From NCBI GenBank assembly GCA_012718855.1, contig JAAYBS010000029.1, positions 1 to 53,351 of the forward strand: a stretch of DNA of 53,351 bases, in the 5' to 3' direction. The translations under genes and the position numbers were made by a program. The notes beneath the pieces are model-generated. The model saw only the letters and a list, made by a program, of their open reading frames with translations. It was not told where the DNA came from and searched no databases. Origin of the DNA: Syntrophomonadaceae bacterium. GTDB lineage: Bacteria; Bacillota; Syntrophomonadia; Syntrophomonadales; Syntrophomonadaceae. Below, piece after piece: positions 42,141 to 50,293 of the stretch (position 1 is its first letter; every line of letters begins with the position of its first letter).

Positions 42141-43265
42141 TTATAAACTAAACAGCAACTTTAACTGCAACAGTATCAATCTGAAAAAGGGTTTGGTAGC
42201 CGGAGATACCATAAGGATAATTACTATTGGAACCAGGGCTGCGGCAAATAATTGCAGCAGATATTTGGTCTTGGGGCTCTGATTATATAATTGACTTACC
42301 CCCCGGGCATCAACCAGAATAGATCCCACCTTTAAACGTACTAAAAAGGTACTGCCCATTCCTTTACGACCTTTTTCCATAAAATCAATCATATTGGAAT
42401 GTGTTCCTACTGCTACAATAAGACTTGCTCCATACTCCCAGGCTAGAATCATGGCGACATCCTCGCTGGTACCAGGCATCGGGAAAACGTGGCAATCAAG
42501 GCCAATCTCCCGGACCCTTTCCAAACCTGGCGCATGACCATTCGCATAAGCATGAACGATTATTTCTGCCCCACAGGTTAAAGCCTCATCGCTTACACTA
42601 TCCATATCGCCTACAATTATATCCGGGGTTATACCGAATTCCAATAAAGCATCAGCACCACCGTCTACCCCAATTATCACCGGATTCTCTTCATGAATGT
42701 AAGAGTTGATCGCCCGTAAATCTTCCTTGTAACTACTGCCTCTAACCACAATTAAAGCGTGACGCCCTAATATTTCAGTAGTCAGAACGGGCACCTCCAG
42801 ATTCCCGAGAAGAATATCTTTCTCCTTTTTGGCATACTCCAGAGTATTTTCCACAAATCTATCTAATTCTTCCTGGCTATTTTCATTGGCAATAACAAGT
42901 TTTTGATTAACATCTTCCAGAGTCAGCAGATTGCCTTTAGCCACCAGCTTGTCGCCCCAGTAAAGCTCATTATCCCTGATTTCCAGCCAGCTTCCTTCCC
43001 TGACCATTCCAAAAATTTCGTCTCCCACGTTATCCAAAATGGGAATACCAGCTTTAAGAATTTTATAAGCCCCCCGGGCTGAATAACGACCGGTAATTGA
43101 TTCCTGGACATTTACAATTGCCTGGGGACGAATGTCGATAAGAGAATTTGCTGCCACTTCATCAATATCATCATGATCAATGATGGCAATATCACCCTTT
43201 TTTAACCGTTGTACCAGGTTTTTAGTGCGTCGATCCATTCGGGCTCTGCCTCTGGAAATCATGGG
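42141..43265 (-). CDS. steA: SteA-like cytokinesis protein (thiamine pyrophosphokinase-like fold)
   Basis: This 374-aa protein starts RGRARMDRRTKNLVQRLKKGD and has IVNVQESITGRYSARGAYK. A thiamine-pyrophosphokinase-like domain has GVDGGADALLEFGITPDIIVGDMDSVSD near 200-230. One C-terminal membrane helix lies at about 341-362. It matches SteA/Rv1697, which couples cell-wall remodelling to division in corynebacteria. The start is ATG 43265, with AGAGGTG 5 nt upstream, rather than TTG 43286. It lies between spo0A and steB. Confidence 0.88.
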   Translation of the reverse strand, partial: PMISRGRARMDRRTKNLVQRLKKGDIAIIDHDDIDEVAANSLIDIRPQAIVNVQESITGRYSARGAYKILKAGIPILDNVGDEIFGMVREGSWLEIRDNELYWGDKLVAKGNLLTLEDVNQKLVIANENSQEELDRFVENTLEYAKKEKDILLGNLEVPVLTTEILGRHALIVVRGSSYKEDLRAINSYIHEENPVIIGVDGGADALLEFGITPDIIVGDMDSVSDEALTCGAEIIVHAYANGHAPGLERVREIGLDCHVFPMPGTSEDVAMILAWEYGASLIVAVGTHSNMIDFMEKGRKGMGSTFLVRLKVGSILVDARGVSQLYNQSPKTKYLLQLFAAALVPIVIILMVSPATKPFFRLILLQLKLLFSL

Positions 43266-43371
43266 AACACCTCTAATCAATTCCAAATACTTAACGAATA
43301 TATATTAACACAATACTATTACAAAAAGACTCACCGGTGCAAACCGTTCACTATAGTTTAAATTAAAAAAA

Positions 43372-43418
43372 TAAAAAACCTCTTGCTTATTTATAAAAAA
43401 CAAATAAACAAGAGGTTT
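43372..43418 (-). terminator. Rho-independent terminator of spo0A
   Basis: A long stem (43377-43392 with 43402-43417) with one mismatch is followed on the minus strand by TTTTTTATTTTTTT. Confidence 0.92.
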
Positions 43419-43434
43419 CTTTATCTATCGGAGA

Positions 43435-44238
43435 TTAACTAACCTTATTTTCCAATCTTAAGCGATCAGCAATTATGGCAATAAACTCGGAATTGGTAGG
43501 TTTTCCTTTTTCCCCATTAATAGTATAACCAAAAAATTTATTGATTTTATCTAAATCACCCCGATCCCAGGCTAACTCAATAGCATGGCGAATAGCTCTT
43601 TCTACACGACTGGGGGTAGTATCATACTTCTGGGCAATAGTAGGATATAACTCTTTCGTAACTGCTCCCAGATAATTTATTTCTCCTACTACCAACATAA
43701 TAGCATCACGCAAATATTGATAACCTTTTACATGTGCGGGTACACCAATCTCATGAATAACTCTGGTAACCTCAACTTCCAAATTTTTAGGAGAGGATGG
43801 GCTGGCAATTGTAAAATTAGTTACTGTTCCACGGGATTCAACCTTAACCTTGTTATTAGCTATTTGCCGTACACGTTCACCCAATACCGGTAAATTGAAC
43901 GGCTTCAATATGTAATAATCTGCACCTAATTGTACTGCCTTCTGAGTAATATTTTCCTGTCCAAAAGCAGTTAGAATAATAATTTTGGGCCGCTGGGGTA
44001 AATTTAACTCATTTAGTTTTTCTAAAACCCCTATACCATCCATATAAGGCATAATGAGGTCCAGGATCAGTACATCAACCTCGTCCTTTTCCAAAACTTC
44101 CAGGGCGTCCATACCATTCATACAGACATCTACGATATCAAAATCATTGTCATTGCTGAAATAATCCTTTAAAATACCACAGAACTCACGGTTATCATCC
44201 GCTATAAGTATTCTAATCTTACCCGTTTCATTGAACAT
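43435..44238 (-). CDS. spo0A: Sporulation master response regulator Spo0A
   Basis: This 267-aa protein has a receiver domain (1-125) with acidic pair Asp14/Asp15 and phospho-acceptor Asp60 in [12 protein letters not shown]. The Lys in ILKPF lies near 110. After a linker, the Spo0A DNA-binding domain (about 150-265) ends the protein. It contains [24 protein letters not shown], the recognition helix region. It controls entry into sporulation. AAGGAGGGG lies upstream of the ATG. It has its own promoter region and terminator, with spoIVB directly upstream as in Bacillus. Confidence 0.97.
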   Translation of the reverse strand: MFNETGKIRILIADDNREFCGILKDYFSNDNDFDIVDVCMNGMDALEVLEKDEVDVLILDLIMPYMDGIGVLEKLNELNLPQRPKIIILTAFGQENITQKAVQLGADYYILKPFNLPVLGERVRQIANNKVKVESRGTVTNFTIASPSSPKNLEVEVTRVIHEIGVPAHVKGYQYLRDAIMLVVGEINYLGAVTKELYPTIAQKYDTTPSRVERAIRHAIELAWDRGDLDKINKFFGYTINGEKGKPTNSEFIAIIADRLRLENKVS

Positions 44239-44386
44239 AAACTGATGTCCCCTCCTTATTTAAATTAAATTATATAATTTTAAATTTATTAAGCCTTTTC
44301 GACGATACACCAACTATTACCTGCTTTTTTTTTCCATCAAATTATTCTATAATCCAGCATACAAATTGATAATAACTCTTATAGTA

Positions 44387-44413
44387 AATTGTTTCAAATT
44401 ACAAAATATTTCC
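44387..44413 (-). promoter_or_regulatory. Possible sigma-H promoter of spo0A
   Basis: On the minus strand AGGAAAT (about 44413-44407) and AAACAATTT (44395-44387) resemble the sigma-H -35 and -10 elements, with at least one mismatch in the -10 box. A weak sigma-A alternative (TTATCA, 17 nt, TAGAAT) lies closer to the gene. Confidence 0.25.
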
Positions 44414-44470
44414 TCAACTGGCTGATTGCATGGTAATTAACTTCCTGGCATTGCAACTTACAAATTTTAT

Positions 44471-44481
44471 TTTGTCGAAAA
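44471..44481 (+). promoter_or_regulatory. Candidate Spo0A box upstream of spo0A
   Basis: TTTGTCGAAAA contains the complete 0A-box core TGTCGAA. It lies about 230 bp before spo0A and 5 bp from the spoIVB stop. A second, partial box (TCGTCGAA on the minus strand, about 44299-44306) is nearer the gene. Confidence 0.45.
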
Positions 44482-44485
44482 CTTA

Positions 44486-45796
44486 TTAGCTAACATAATC
44501 CATTATTGACATTTCTGATAACAGATTATCGATAAATATTCCGTAACCCCTTTGTGGATCATTTAAAAAAACATGGGTAACTGCTCCAATAATTCGGTTA
44601 TTCTGTATAATTGGGCTACCACTCATTCCCTGAATAATTCCTCCGGTAGTATTTAATAATCTGGGGTCCGTTACCTTTAACAGCATACCTTTGCCACCTT
44701 GACGACCAGGGTAAACCTTCTCAATTGAAATATCAAAACTTTCAATATCCTCACCGTTAATAACCGTACATATTTTTGCCGGACCGGTTTTTACCTGATG
44801 AGCATAACCAACCTCCATAGCATATTCATAGAGAGGATTTGTTAAGTCAGATTTGGTATAACCGAAAATACCGCAATCAGTATTGGAAACTATATTCCCA
44901 TTTATTGCCCCATCATTATTAAACACTCCTATTTTTTCACCCGGTCTGCCTGGTTTTCCCGGTTTTACTGTCTGTACCGAGGCACTTACTATTTTACCCT
45001 GCATCACATCGATACCCTGCCTGGTATCTGCATCAATTATTATATGTCCCAGAGCGGCAAATTGTTTATTGCCTGGTTCCCAAAAAGTTAAAGTACCCAC
45101 CCCTACTACCCCGTCACGAACATATAATCCAATTCGGTAACGCCTGGTTTCAGCACAATAATAAGGTTTTACCGGTACATTAATAACATCTTCCTTGCGC
45201 TTAATTTTTAAACTTAAGGATTTATCTTTATTAATGTCAATTATACGGGCTAGATCATTCTCACTGTTTATAGTCCTGCCGTTAACACTCAAAATTACAT
45301 CACCAATTTCCACACCTTCATCACGGGCAGGACACATTTTAGCTCCGTCAGAACTGATCATAGGTGCAAAACCCACCACCATAATACCATTCGATTGGAG
45401 TAACACTCCGATCGAATGCCCGCCTACCACTACCCTGCGGGGAGGAATGGCTTCCACTGCCATAGATTTAAGGGGTATATAACCCAGAAGTTTTAGATTG
45501 ACATCTACCTTTCCAGGCTTCAGAGCCACAATCTCATATCCGGACGAATTGCGGTTAATTAAAACTGGTGACTCGTAAGGAGTTGCAAAAACACTGCGGG
45601 AAGGTTTGGCCACCTGCATCTGTATTTTATCTTTAAACTGCTTTGGGATACTAAGTTTAATCGCACTGGATTCTCCAACTACCAGAGTTTTATGTTCCGG
45701 TAAATCAAGTACCGTACGTGCACCGGGTGAAAAACATATTGCCAGTAATAAACCAGCTAAAAAAGTCCCTATACAGGTACGAATATTCCAATTCAC
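44486..45796 (-). CDS. spoIVB: SpoIVB peptidase (stage IV sporulation protein B)
   Basis: This 436-aa secreted serine protease activates pro-sigma-K processing in the mother cell. A membrane/signal segment (about 8-27) is followed by a PDZ domain with DEGVEIGDVILSVNG and the S55 peptidase domain. The catalytic His is in ALGHIIID and Ser in GMSGSPI, followed by GAVTHVFLNDP. The start is GTG 45796, with GGGGAG 8 nt upstream. It lies between recN and spo0A, the conserved firmicute order. Confidence 0.94.
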   Translation of the reverse strand: MNWNIRTCIGTFLAGLLLAICFSPGARTVLDLPEHKTLVVGESSAIKLSIPKQFKDKIQMQVAKPSRSVFATPYESPVLINRNSSGYEIVALKPGKVDVNLKLLGYIPLKSMAVEAIPPRRVVVGGHSIGVLLQSNGIMVVGFAPMISSDGAKMCPARDEGVEIGDVILSVNGRTINSENDLARIIDINKDKSLSLKIKRKEDVINVPVKPYYCAETRRYRIGLYVRDGVVGVGTLTFWEPGNKQFAALGHIIIDADTRQGIDVMQGKIVSASVQTVKPGKPGRPGEKIGVFNNDGAINGNIVSNTDCGIFGYTKSDLTNPLYEYAMEVGYAHQVKTGPAKICTVINGEDIESFDISIEKVYPGRQGGKGMLLKVTDPRLLNTTGGIIQGMSGSPIIQNNRIIGAVTHVFLNDPQRGYGIFIDNLLSEMSIMDYVS

Positions 45797-45884
45797 TAAT
45801 ATCACTCCCCGTAACCTGATAGAATTTATTCTCCCCGACGGGATAACAAACTATACCAGAGGCATACGGGATAAAAGTGTGCAA

Positions 45885-45918
45885 AGAAAAAGGCCATTGA
45901 CATGTTTTTGTCAATAGC
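45885..45918 (-). terminator. Rho-independent terminator of recN
   Basis: GCTATTGACA and TGTCAATGGC (minus strand, with one wobble pair) form a 10-bp stem followed by CTTTTTCTTT. It separates the recN operon from spoIVB. Confidence 0.85.
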
Positions 45919-45950
45919 ACTGTCTTCTGGCAGCAATTAATGCAGATGAT

Positions 45951-47618
45951 TTAATTTCGCTTTAAAAGTTCGCGGGCGTGTTGCAGGGTTATATCTGAAT
46001 ACTGGTAGCCTCCCAGCATACGGGCAATTTCCTGTTCACGGGTTTCCTGCTGAAGACGGGTGACCTGGACAAAAGTGGAGTTGTTTTCCACCTGTTTGTC
46101 GATTAGATAATGACAGTGCGCATAGCTGGCTACCTGAGCTGCATGAGTAACCAGGATTACCTGGTGATCAGCAGCTATCTGGTAGAGTTTATCAGCCATA
46201 GCCCCCAGGGCTGTGCCACCAACTCCAACATCTATTTCATCAAATACCAGGGTTGGTATACGATAGGTAGAGGCCAGAGCCGATTTTAAAGCCAGAATAA
46301 AACGGGATATTTCTCCTCCTGAGGCAACTTTGGATAGTGGTCGGGGAGATTCTCCCGGATTAGCTGAGAACATAAATTCAATATCATCATAACCATTAGC
46401 AGCAGGAGATGCCTTTTGAATTACTATAACTTCAAATGTAATATGGGGCATATGTAAATCAACCAATTCCCGGCGGACCATTTCCTGCAATCTACTGGCT
46501 GCTTCACGACGTATAGCTGACAATTGATCAGCTATAAGGTAATATTCCTGCTGCAACTTATCTGCTTCAGAACGGAGATTATTTTCCACCTGTTCATAAT
46601 TCTCCAGCTCCTCCAGTTCTTGTTGAGCTTGCCGGTAAAAAGCCAGAACTTCTTCTATGTTGGAACCATATTTACTCTTTAATCTTTCGATAAGATAAAG
46701 ACGATTCTCTATTTCATCCAGGGCACTAGGCTGAAAATCCAGCGAGTCCTGCAGGTCGGAAACCGTACCGGCCATTTCCTGAAGACTGAATAGAATTTCT
46801 TCCAGGGGTTCTTTTAACCCGGCTATATCAGGTTCATCCATCAGGCTTCGTACTACATCCAGAGATAATGAGATTAAATCATGGGCACTATTTCCATCTT
46901 CGTGCCTATATAACATATTTATCAGCTGCCGACTACCGGCAGATATTTTTTCAGCATTGCGGATTCTTGATCGCAAAGATTGCAGCTCTTCCTCTTCTCC
47001 GGGATATAGTTTGGCCGCATCAATTTCCTTAACCTGAAAAGATAAAAAATCGATTTTTTGCAGACGATGGTTCTCTTCCTGTTGCCACTGGAGCAATTTT
47101 TGCTCTTTTTCCTGCCACTGATGATAAACACTGGCAATCCGGTTTCGCATAGAATCAGCTTCAGGGGCGAAATCATCAACAATGTGCAGATATTTTTCAT
47201 TTTCAAAAAGAGAAGAACGTTCATTCTGGACATGCATATCCAATAGCCAGGCAGTTATTTCTTTTAAATAGGCTGCTGATACAATACGATTATTTATACG
47301 TACAATATTTCTGCCGCCAGGAGATATTTCTCGGCTGACGATCAGCATTGATTCATCTTCAGCCAGAATTCCCTGTTCCTGTAGTAGATTCCGAAATTCT
47401 TCGAGGTTAATTTCAAACGAAGCTTCAACTAATGCCTTTTTACTGCTATCACGAATAAATTCATTTTTTACGCGTTCTCCCATAACCAAGCCCAGCGCAT
47501 CAATAATAATTGATTTACCTGCTCCGGTTTCCCCGGTTAATACATTAAGTCCGGGTTCAAACTCCATGCGCAATTCATCAATCAGGACAAAATTTTGAAT
47601 ATAAATCTCCACCAACAT
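45951..47618 (-). CDS. recN: DNA repair protein RecN
   Basis: This 555-aa SMC-like ATPase acts early in double-strand-break repair. The N-terminal head has Walker A GETGAGKS near 30. Long coiled-coil arms (about 150-390) follow. The C-terminal head has LSKVASGGEISR (signature) and Walker B TLVFDEIDVGVGG. ATG 47618 is chosen because AGAGGG lies 6 nt upstream; ATG 47624 lacks this. It is last in the dxs-tlyA-nadK-mnmM-argR-recN series. Confidence 0.96.
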   Translation of the reverse strand: MLVEIYIQNFVLIDELRMEFEPGLNVLTGETGAGKSIIIDALGLVMGERVKNEFIRDSSKKALVEASFEINLEEFRNLLQEQGILAEDESMLIVSREISPGGRNIVRINNRIVSAAYLKEITAWLLDMHVQNERSSLFENEKYLHIVDDFAPEADSMRNRIASVYHQWQEKEQKLLQWQQEENHRLQKIDFLSFQVKEIDAAKLYPGEEEELQSLRSRIRNAEKISAGSRQLINMLYRHEDGNSAHDLISLSLDVVRSLMDEPDIAGLKEPLEEILFSLQEMAGTVSDLQDSLDFQPSALDEIENRLYLIERLKSKYGSNIEEVLAFYRQAQQELEELENYEQVENNLRSEADKLQQEYYLIADQLSAIRREAASRLQEMVRRELVDLHMPHITFEVIVIQKASPAANGYDDIEFMFSANPGESPRPLSKVASGGEISRFILALKSALASTYRIPTLVFDEIDVGVGGTALGAMADKLYQIAADHQVILVTHAAQVASYAHCHYLIDKQVENNSTFVQVTRLQQETREQEIARMLGGYQYSDITLQHARELLKRN

Positions 47619-47639
47619 GGACATCCCTCTTTTTATCCG

Positions 47640-48086
47640 CTATATCAATTCCTGAAATCCTTTTAACACTTCCGGTACTGCTCCTATAGCCTTTACTACC
47701 ACAAAAATCGTATCGTCACCGGCTACTGTGCCCAGGATATTGGGAATATCTGAGGAATCTATTACTGAAGCTACCGATTGGGCACCACCTGGCAAGGTTT
47801 TAATAACAATCAGGTTTTCACTGTAATCCATGGTAATGACTGAATCACTGAAAATCCGGCGTAACCTTTCCTGGGAACGGGTAATGTTAGCCGCATCCGG
47901 CAGAGCATAACGATAACCTTCATCATCGGGGATCTTGATTAATTGCAATTCTTTTATATCTCGCGATACGGTTGCCTGTGTTACGGCAAAGCCATTTTCC
48001 TGCAGGGCTTCACATAATTCATCCTGGGTGGCGATTCGCTGGTTGGAAATAATCTCGGTAATGGTGAAATGTCGTTTAAGTTTCAT
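47640..48086 (-). CDS. argR: Arginine repressor ArgR/AhrC
   Basis: This 148-aa regulator has a winged helix-turn-helix (1-70) with QATVSRDIKELQL and a C-terminal arginine-binding, hexamerising domain. That domain contains GTVAGDDTIFVV (the GTIAGDDT-like signature) near 120. It represses arginine synthesis and activates catabolism. The ATG overlaps the mnmM stop codon as TAATG, and its Shine-Dalgarno GGAGG lies in the last mnmM codons. No arg genes lie in the window. Confidence 0.95.
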   Translation of the reverse strand: MKLKRHFTITEIISNQRIATQDELCEALQENGFAVTQATVSRDIKELQLIKIPDDEGYRYALPDAANITRSQERLRRIFSDSVITMDYSENLIVIKTLPGGAQSVASVIDSSDIPNILGTVAGDDTIFVVVKAIGAVPEVLKGFQELI

Positions 48087-48667
48087 TATATACCTCCATT
48101 AATCCGGGAACAAACCAGTATCTGAGGTGGATTATTCCGCTGGTTAATCGCTTTTATATTTATAATTTCAAAATTTTTTTGGGTTAAACCAGACAGATAT
48201 TTGCTTATCTCATTTAGTTCCTGTTGTCCGGCATCATATCCCGGATACCCCACAATGGTAACTACCCCTCCCAAAACCAGATTATCCATTATGGTCTTTA
48301 AAGCAGCTATGGTATCATTACTGCTGGTTATAATATTGTGATCTCCTCCGGGCAGATAGCCCAGGTTAAACATTGCTGCTTTAATTTTTTCCGGCTTGTA
48401 TGCCCCCAGATTGGCATGGCTATCTTCTATTAGAATTACCTGTTCAAGGCATTGGTGTTTTAATAATAATTGCCGTGTCTTTTCTATAGCCTCCGCCTGT
48501 ATATCAAAAGCCATAACCTTTCCCTGTCGCCCGGTTAATTGGGCCAGAAATACTGTGTCCTGACCATTACCACAGGTAGCATCGATTACAAAATCTCCCG
48601 GACTAATTACAGAATGCAAAATCTTATGAGAGTAAGCAACCGCATTATGAAAATAGCCGCTTATCAG
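48086..48667 (-). CDS. mnmM: tRNA-modifying SAM methyltransferase (MnmM/YtqB-like)
   Basis: This 193-aa class I methyltransferase has the SAM motif IDATCGNGQDT near 30 and AMFNLGYLPGGDH near 105-117. NLGYLPGGD is diagnostic of the YtqB/MnmM family, which methylates 5-aminomethyl-2-thiouridine at tRNA U34. The ORF has no usual start before a TTG that would cut into the fold. A CTG at 48667 has AAGGAG 6 nt upstream and overlaps the nadK stop as CTGA. That start gives 193 residues, close to the 194 of B. subtilis YtqB. Confidence 0.85.
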   Translation of the reverse strand: MISGYFHNAVAYSHKILHSVISPGDFVIDATCGNGQDTVFLAQLTGRQGKVMAFDIQAEAIEKTRQLLLKHQCLEQVILIEDSHANLGAYKPEKIKAAMFNLGYLPGGDHNIITSSNDTIAALKTIMDNLVLGGVVTIVGYPGYDAGQQELNEISKYLSGLTQKNFEIINIKAINQRNNPPQILVCSRINGGI

Positions 48668-49482
48668 TCTTCACTCCTTCTGATGCGAGCTTCTATTTGA
48701 TAAAAGAACAAGCTTGGTTTAAGTTTAATCATTTTCAGTTTAAAAGGAGCCGGTGAAACTTTTATTACCTGATCGATTTCCAATGCGGTTTGCACCTGAC
48801 CATCCACACATACTGCCGCATCAACCCCTGACAAATATTTTATTGCCACCCGTTTGGAAGCATCCAAAACCATGGGACGTTTATATGAAGCATGTGGGGC
48901 TATAGGAGTGATAAGAAGTACTTCAATATCAGGATCAGTTATTGGTCCTCCACAGGATAAGGAATAACCGGTCGAGCCGGTAGGAGTTGATACAATCATT
49001 CCATCACCGCGATAATTGGCAGTTAATTGTCCATCTATTTCCAGATCAAAACCTACCATGAGCGGGGATGTGGAGCGAAAGGCGACTTCATTAAGACAGT
49101 AGGACTGAAAAACAACTTCTCCGTGTTTTAAAACCTGGCAATCAAGCATCAGCCTTTCACTGAAACTATATTGGCCTTTGATTAAAGGCTCCAGATATTC
49201 GTCTACCTCTGATAATTCCAGTTTACTTAAAAATCCGATCCGGCCCATATTAATACCTAATAGCGGAATTCCCATGACTGCATAATAACGTGCAGTACGT
49301 AATATAGTGCCATCACCGCCTAAAACTATTGCCAAATCAGCATCTTCTATCTGCACCGGCGGACTGAAAGCGTGTCGCCGTATAACTTCAAGATTATACT
49401 TTGCCAGCTTCCCTGCCATTTCCTGAGCTACTGACTCGGTTTCCGGCCTATTCTGATTATTAATCAGGAGTACTTTTTTCAC
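48664..49482 (-). CDS. nadK: NAD kinase
   Basis: This 272-aa enzyme makes NADP from NAD. GGDGTILR (near 58) holds the catalytic Asp, and later motifs are FRSTSPLMVGFDLEI and YRGDGMIVSTPTGSTGYSLS. The start is GTG 49482, with GGAGG 8 nt upstream. It overlaps tlyA by 23 bp and the following mnmM by 4 bp. The product NADPH supports isoprenoid and nucleotide synthesis. Confidence 0.95.
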   Translation of the reverse strand: MKKVLLINNQNRPETESVAQEMAGKLAKYNLEVIRRHAFSPPVQIEDADLAIVLGGDGTILRTARYYAVMGIPLLGINMGRIGFLSKLELSEVDEYLEPLIKGQYSFSERLMLDCQVLKHGEVVFQSYCLNEVAFRSTSPLMVGFDLEIDGQLTANYRGDGMIVSTPTGSTGYSLSCGGPITDPDIEVLLITPIAPHASYKRPMVLDASKRVAIKYLSGVDAAVCVDGQVQTALEIDQVIKVSPAPFKLKMIKLKPSLFFYQIEARIRRSED

Positions 49483-50293
49483 TACCCTTACCTCCAAGTT
49501 GCAAATGAGCATGCTCTACTACCTGGTCGATAATACCACCAATATTATCCAGAGGGGACTCAGCTGCTGTCAATTTTAGAAAATACTCTATATTCCCCTG
49601 TGGTCCCTTAATAGGTGAATAAGTTATCCCCGTACAATTAAGACCGGCAACTGATGCACTATTTACACAGGACTTGAGAACTTCCCGATGAATTTCAGGC
49701 TCTCTTACGACTCCCTTTTTCCCTACCCGGTCTTTACCGGCTTCAAACTGCGGCTTCACGAGGCAAATGACTATTCCGGTTTTATTCAATAACCCTGGGA
49801 TTACCGGAAATACCAGTCCCAGTGAAATAAAGGAAACATCTATGGTAATCAAATCAGCCAACTCAGGAATTAGTTCAGGTTCTATGTATCGGATATTGGT
49901 TCTTTCCAGGTTTACCACCCGGGGATCATTTCTGAGCGTCCAATCAAGTTGTCCATAACCGACATCTACAGCGTAAACCTTACGGGCACCTGACTGCAGA
50001 ATACAATCTGTGTAGCCGCCGGTTGAAGCGCCTATATCTATTACTACCTTATCCTTTGCATCGATCTGAAATTCATGCAAAGCTTTTTCCAGTTTAAATC
50101 CTCCCCGACTGACAAACCTTCGTCCGGTAGAAATAATCTCCACCTGCGCCTCTTCATCAACTGATGTGCCTGGCTTATCAACTCTTTGCCCATTTACATG
50201 TACCTGTCCGGCTAAAATATAAGCGCGGGCCTTTTCTCTGCTGGAGGCCAGCCCCTGGGAATATAGCAGTGTATCCAGCCTAACTTTCGCCAA
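49460..50293 (-). CDS. tlyA: TlyA family rRNA (cytidine-2'-O)-methyltransferase
   Basis: This 277-aa protein joins an N-terminal S4 RNA-binding domain (1-60) to an FtsJ/RrmJ-like methyltransferase. Motif I is IDIGASTGGYTDCILQ near 85, then VDVGYGQL, and LVKPQFEAGKD near 180. TlyA makes 2'-O-methylcytidine in rRNA and is known as hemolysin A in older annotation. It starts at TTG 50293, inside the end of dxs (14-bp overlap) and without a clear Shine-Dalgarno, so it is translationally coupled. Confidence 0.93.
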   Translation of the reverse strand: MAKVRLDTLLYSQGLASSREKARAYILAGQVHVNGQRVDKPGTSVDEEAQVEIISTGRRFVSRGGFKLEKALHEFQIDAKDKVVIDIGASTGGYTDCILQSGARKVYAVDVGYGQLDWTLRNDPRVVNLERTNIRYIEPELIPELADLITIDVSFISLGLVFPVIPGLLNKTGIVICLVKPQFEAGKDRVGKKGVVREPEIHREVLKSCVNSASVAGLNCTGITYSPIKGPQGNIEYFLKLTAAESPLDNIGGIIDQVVEHAHLQLGGKGSEKSTPD

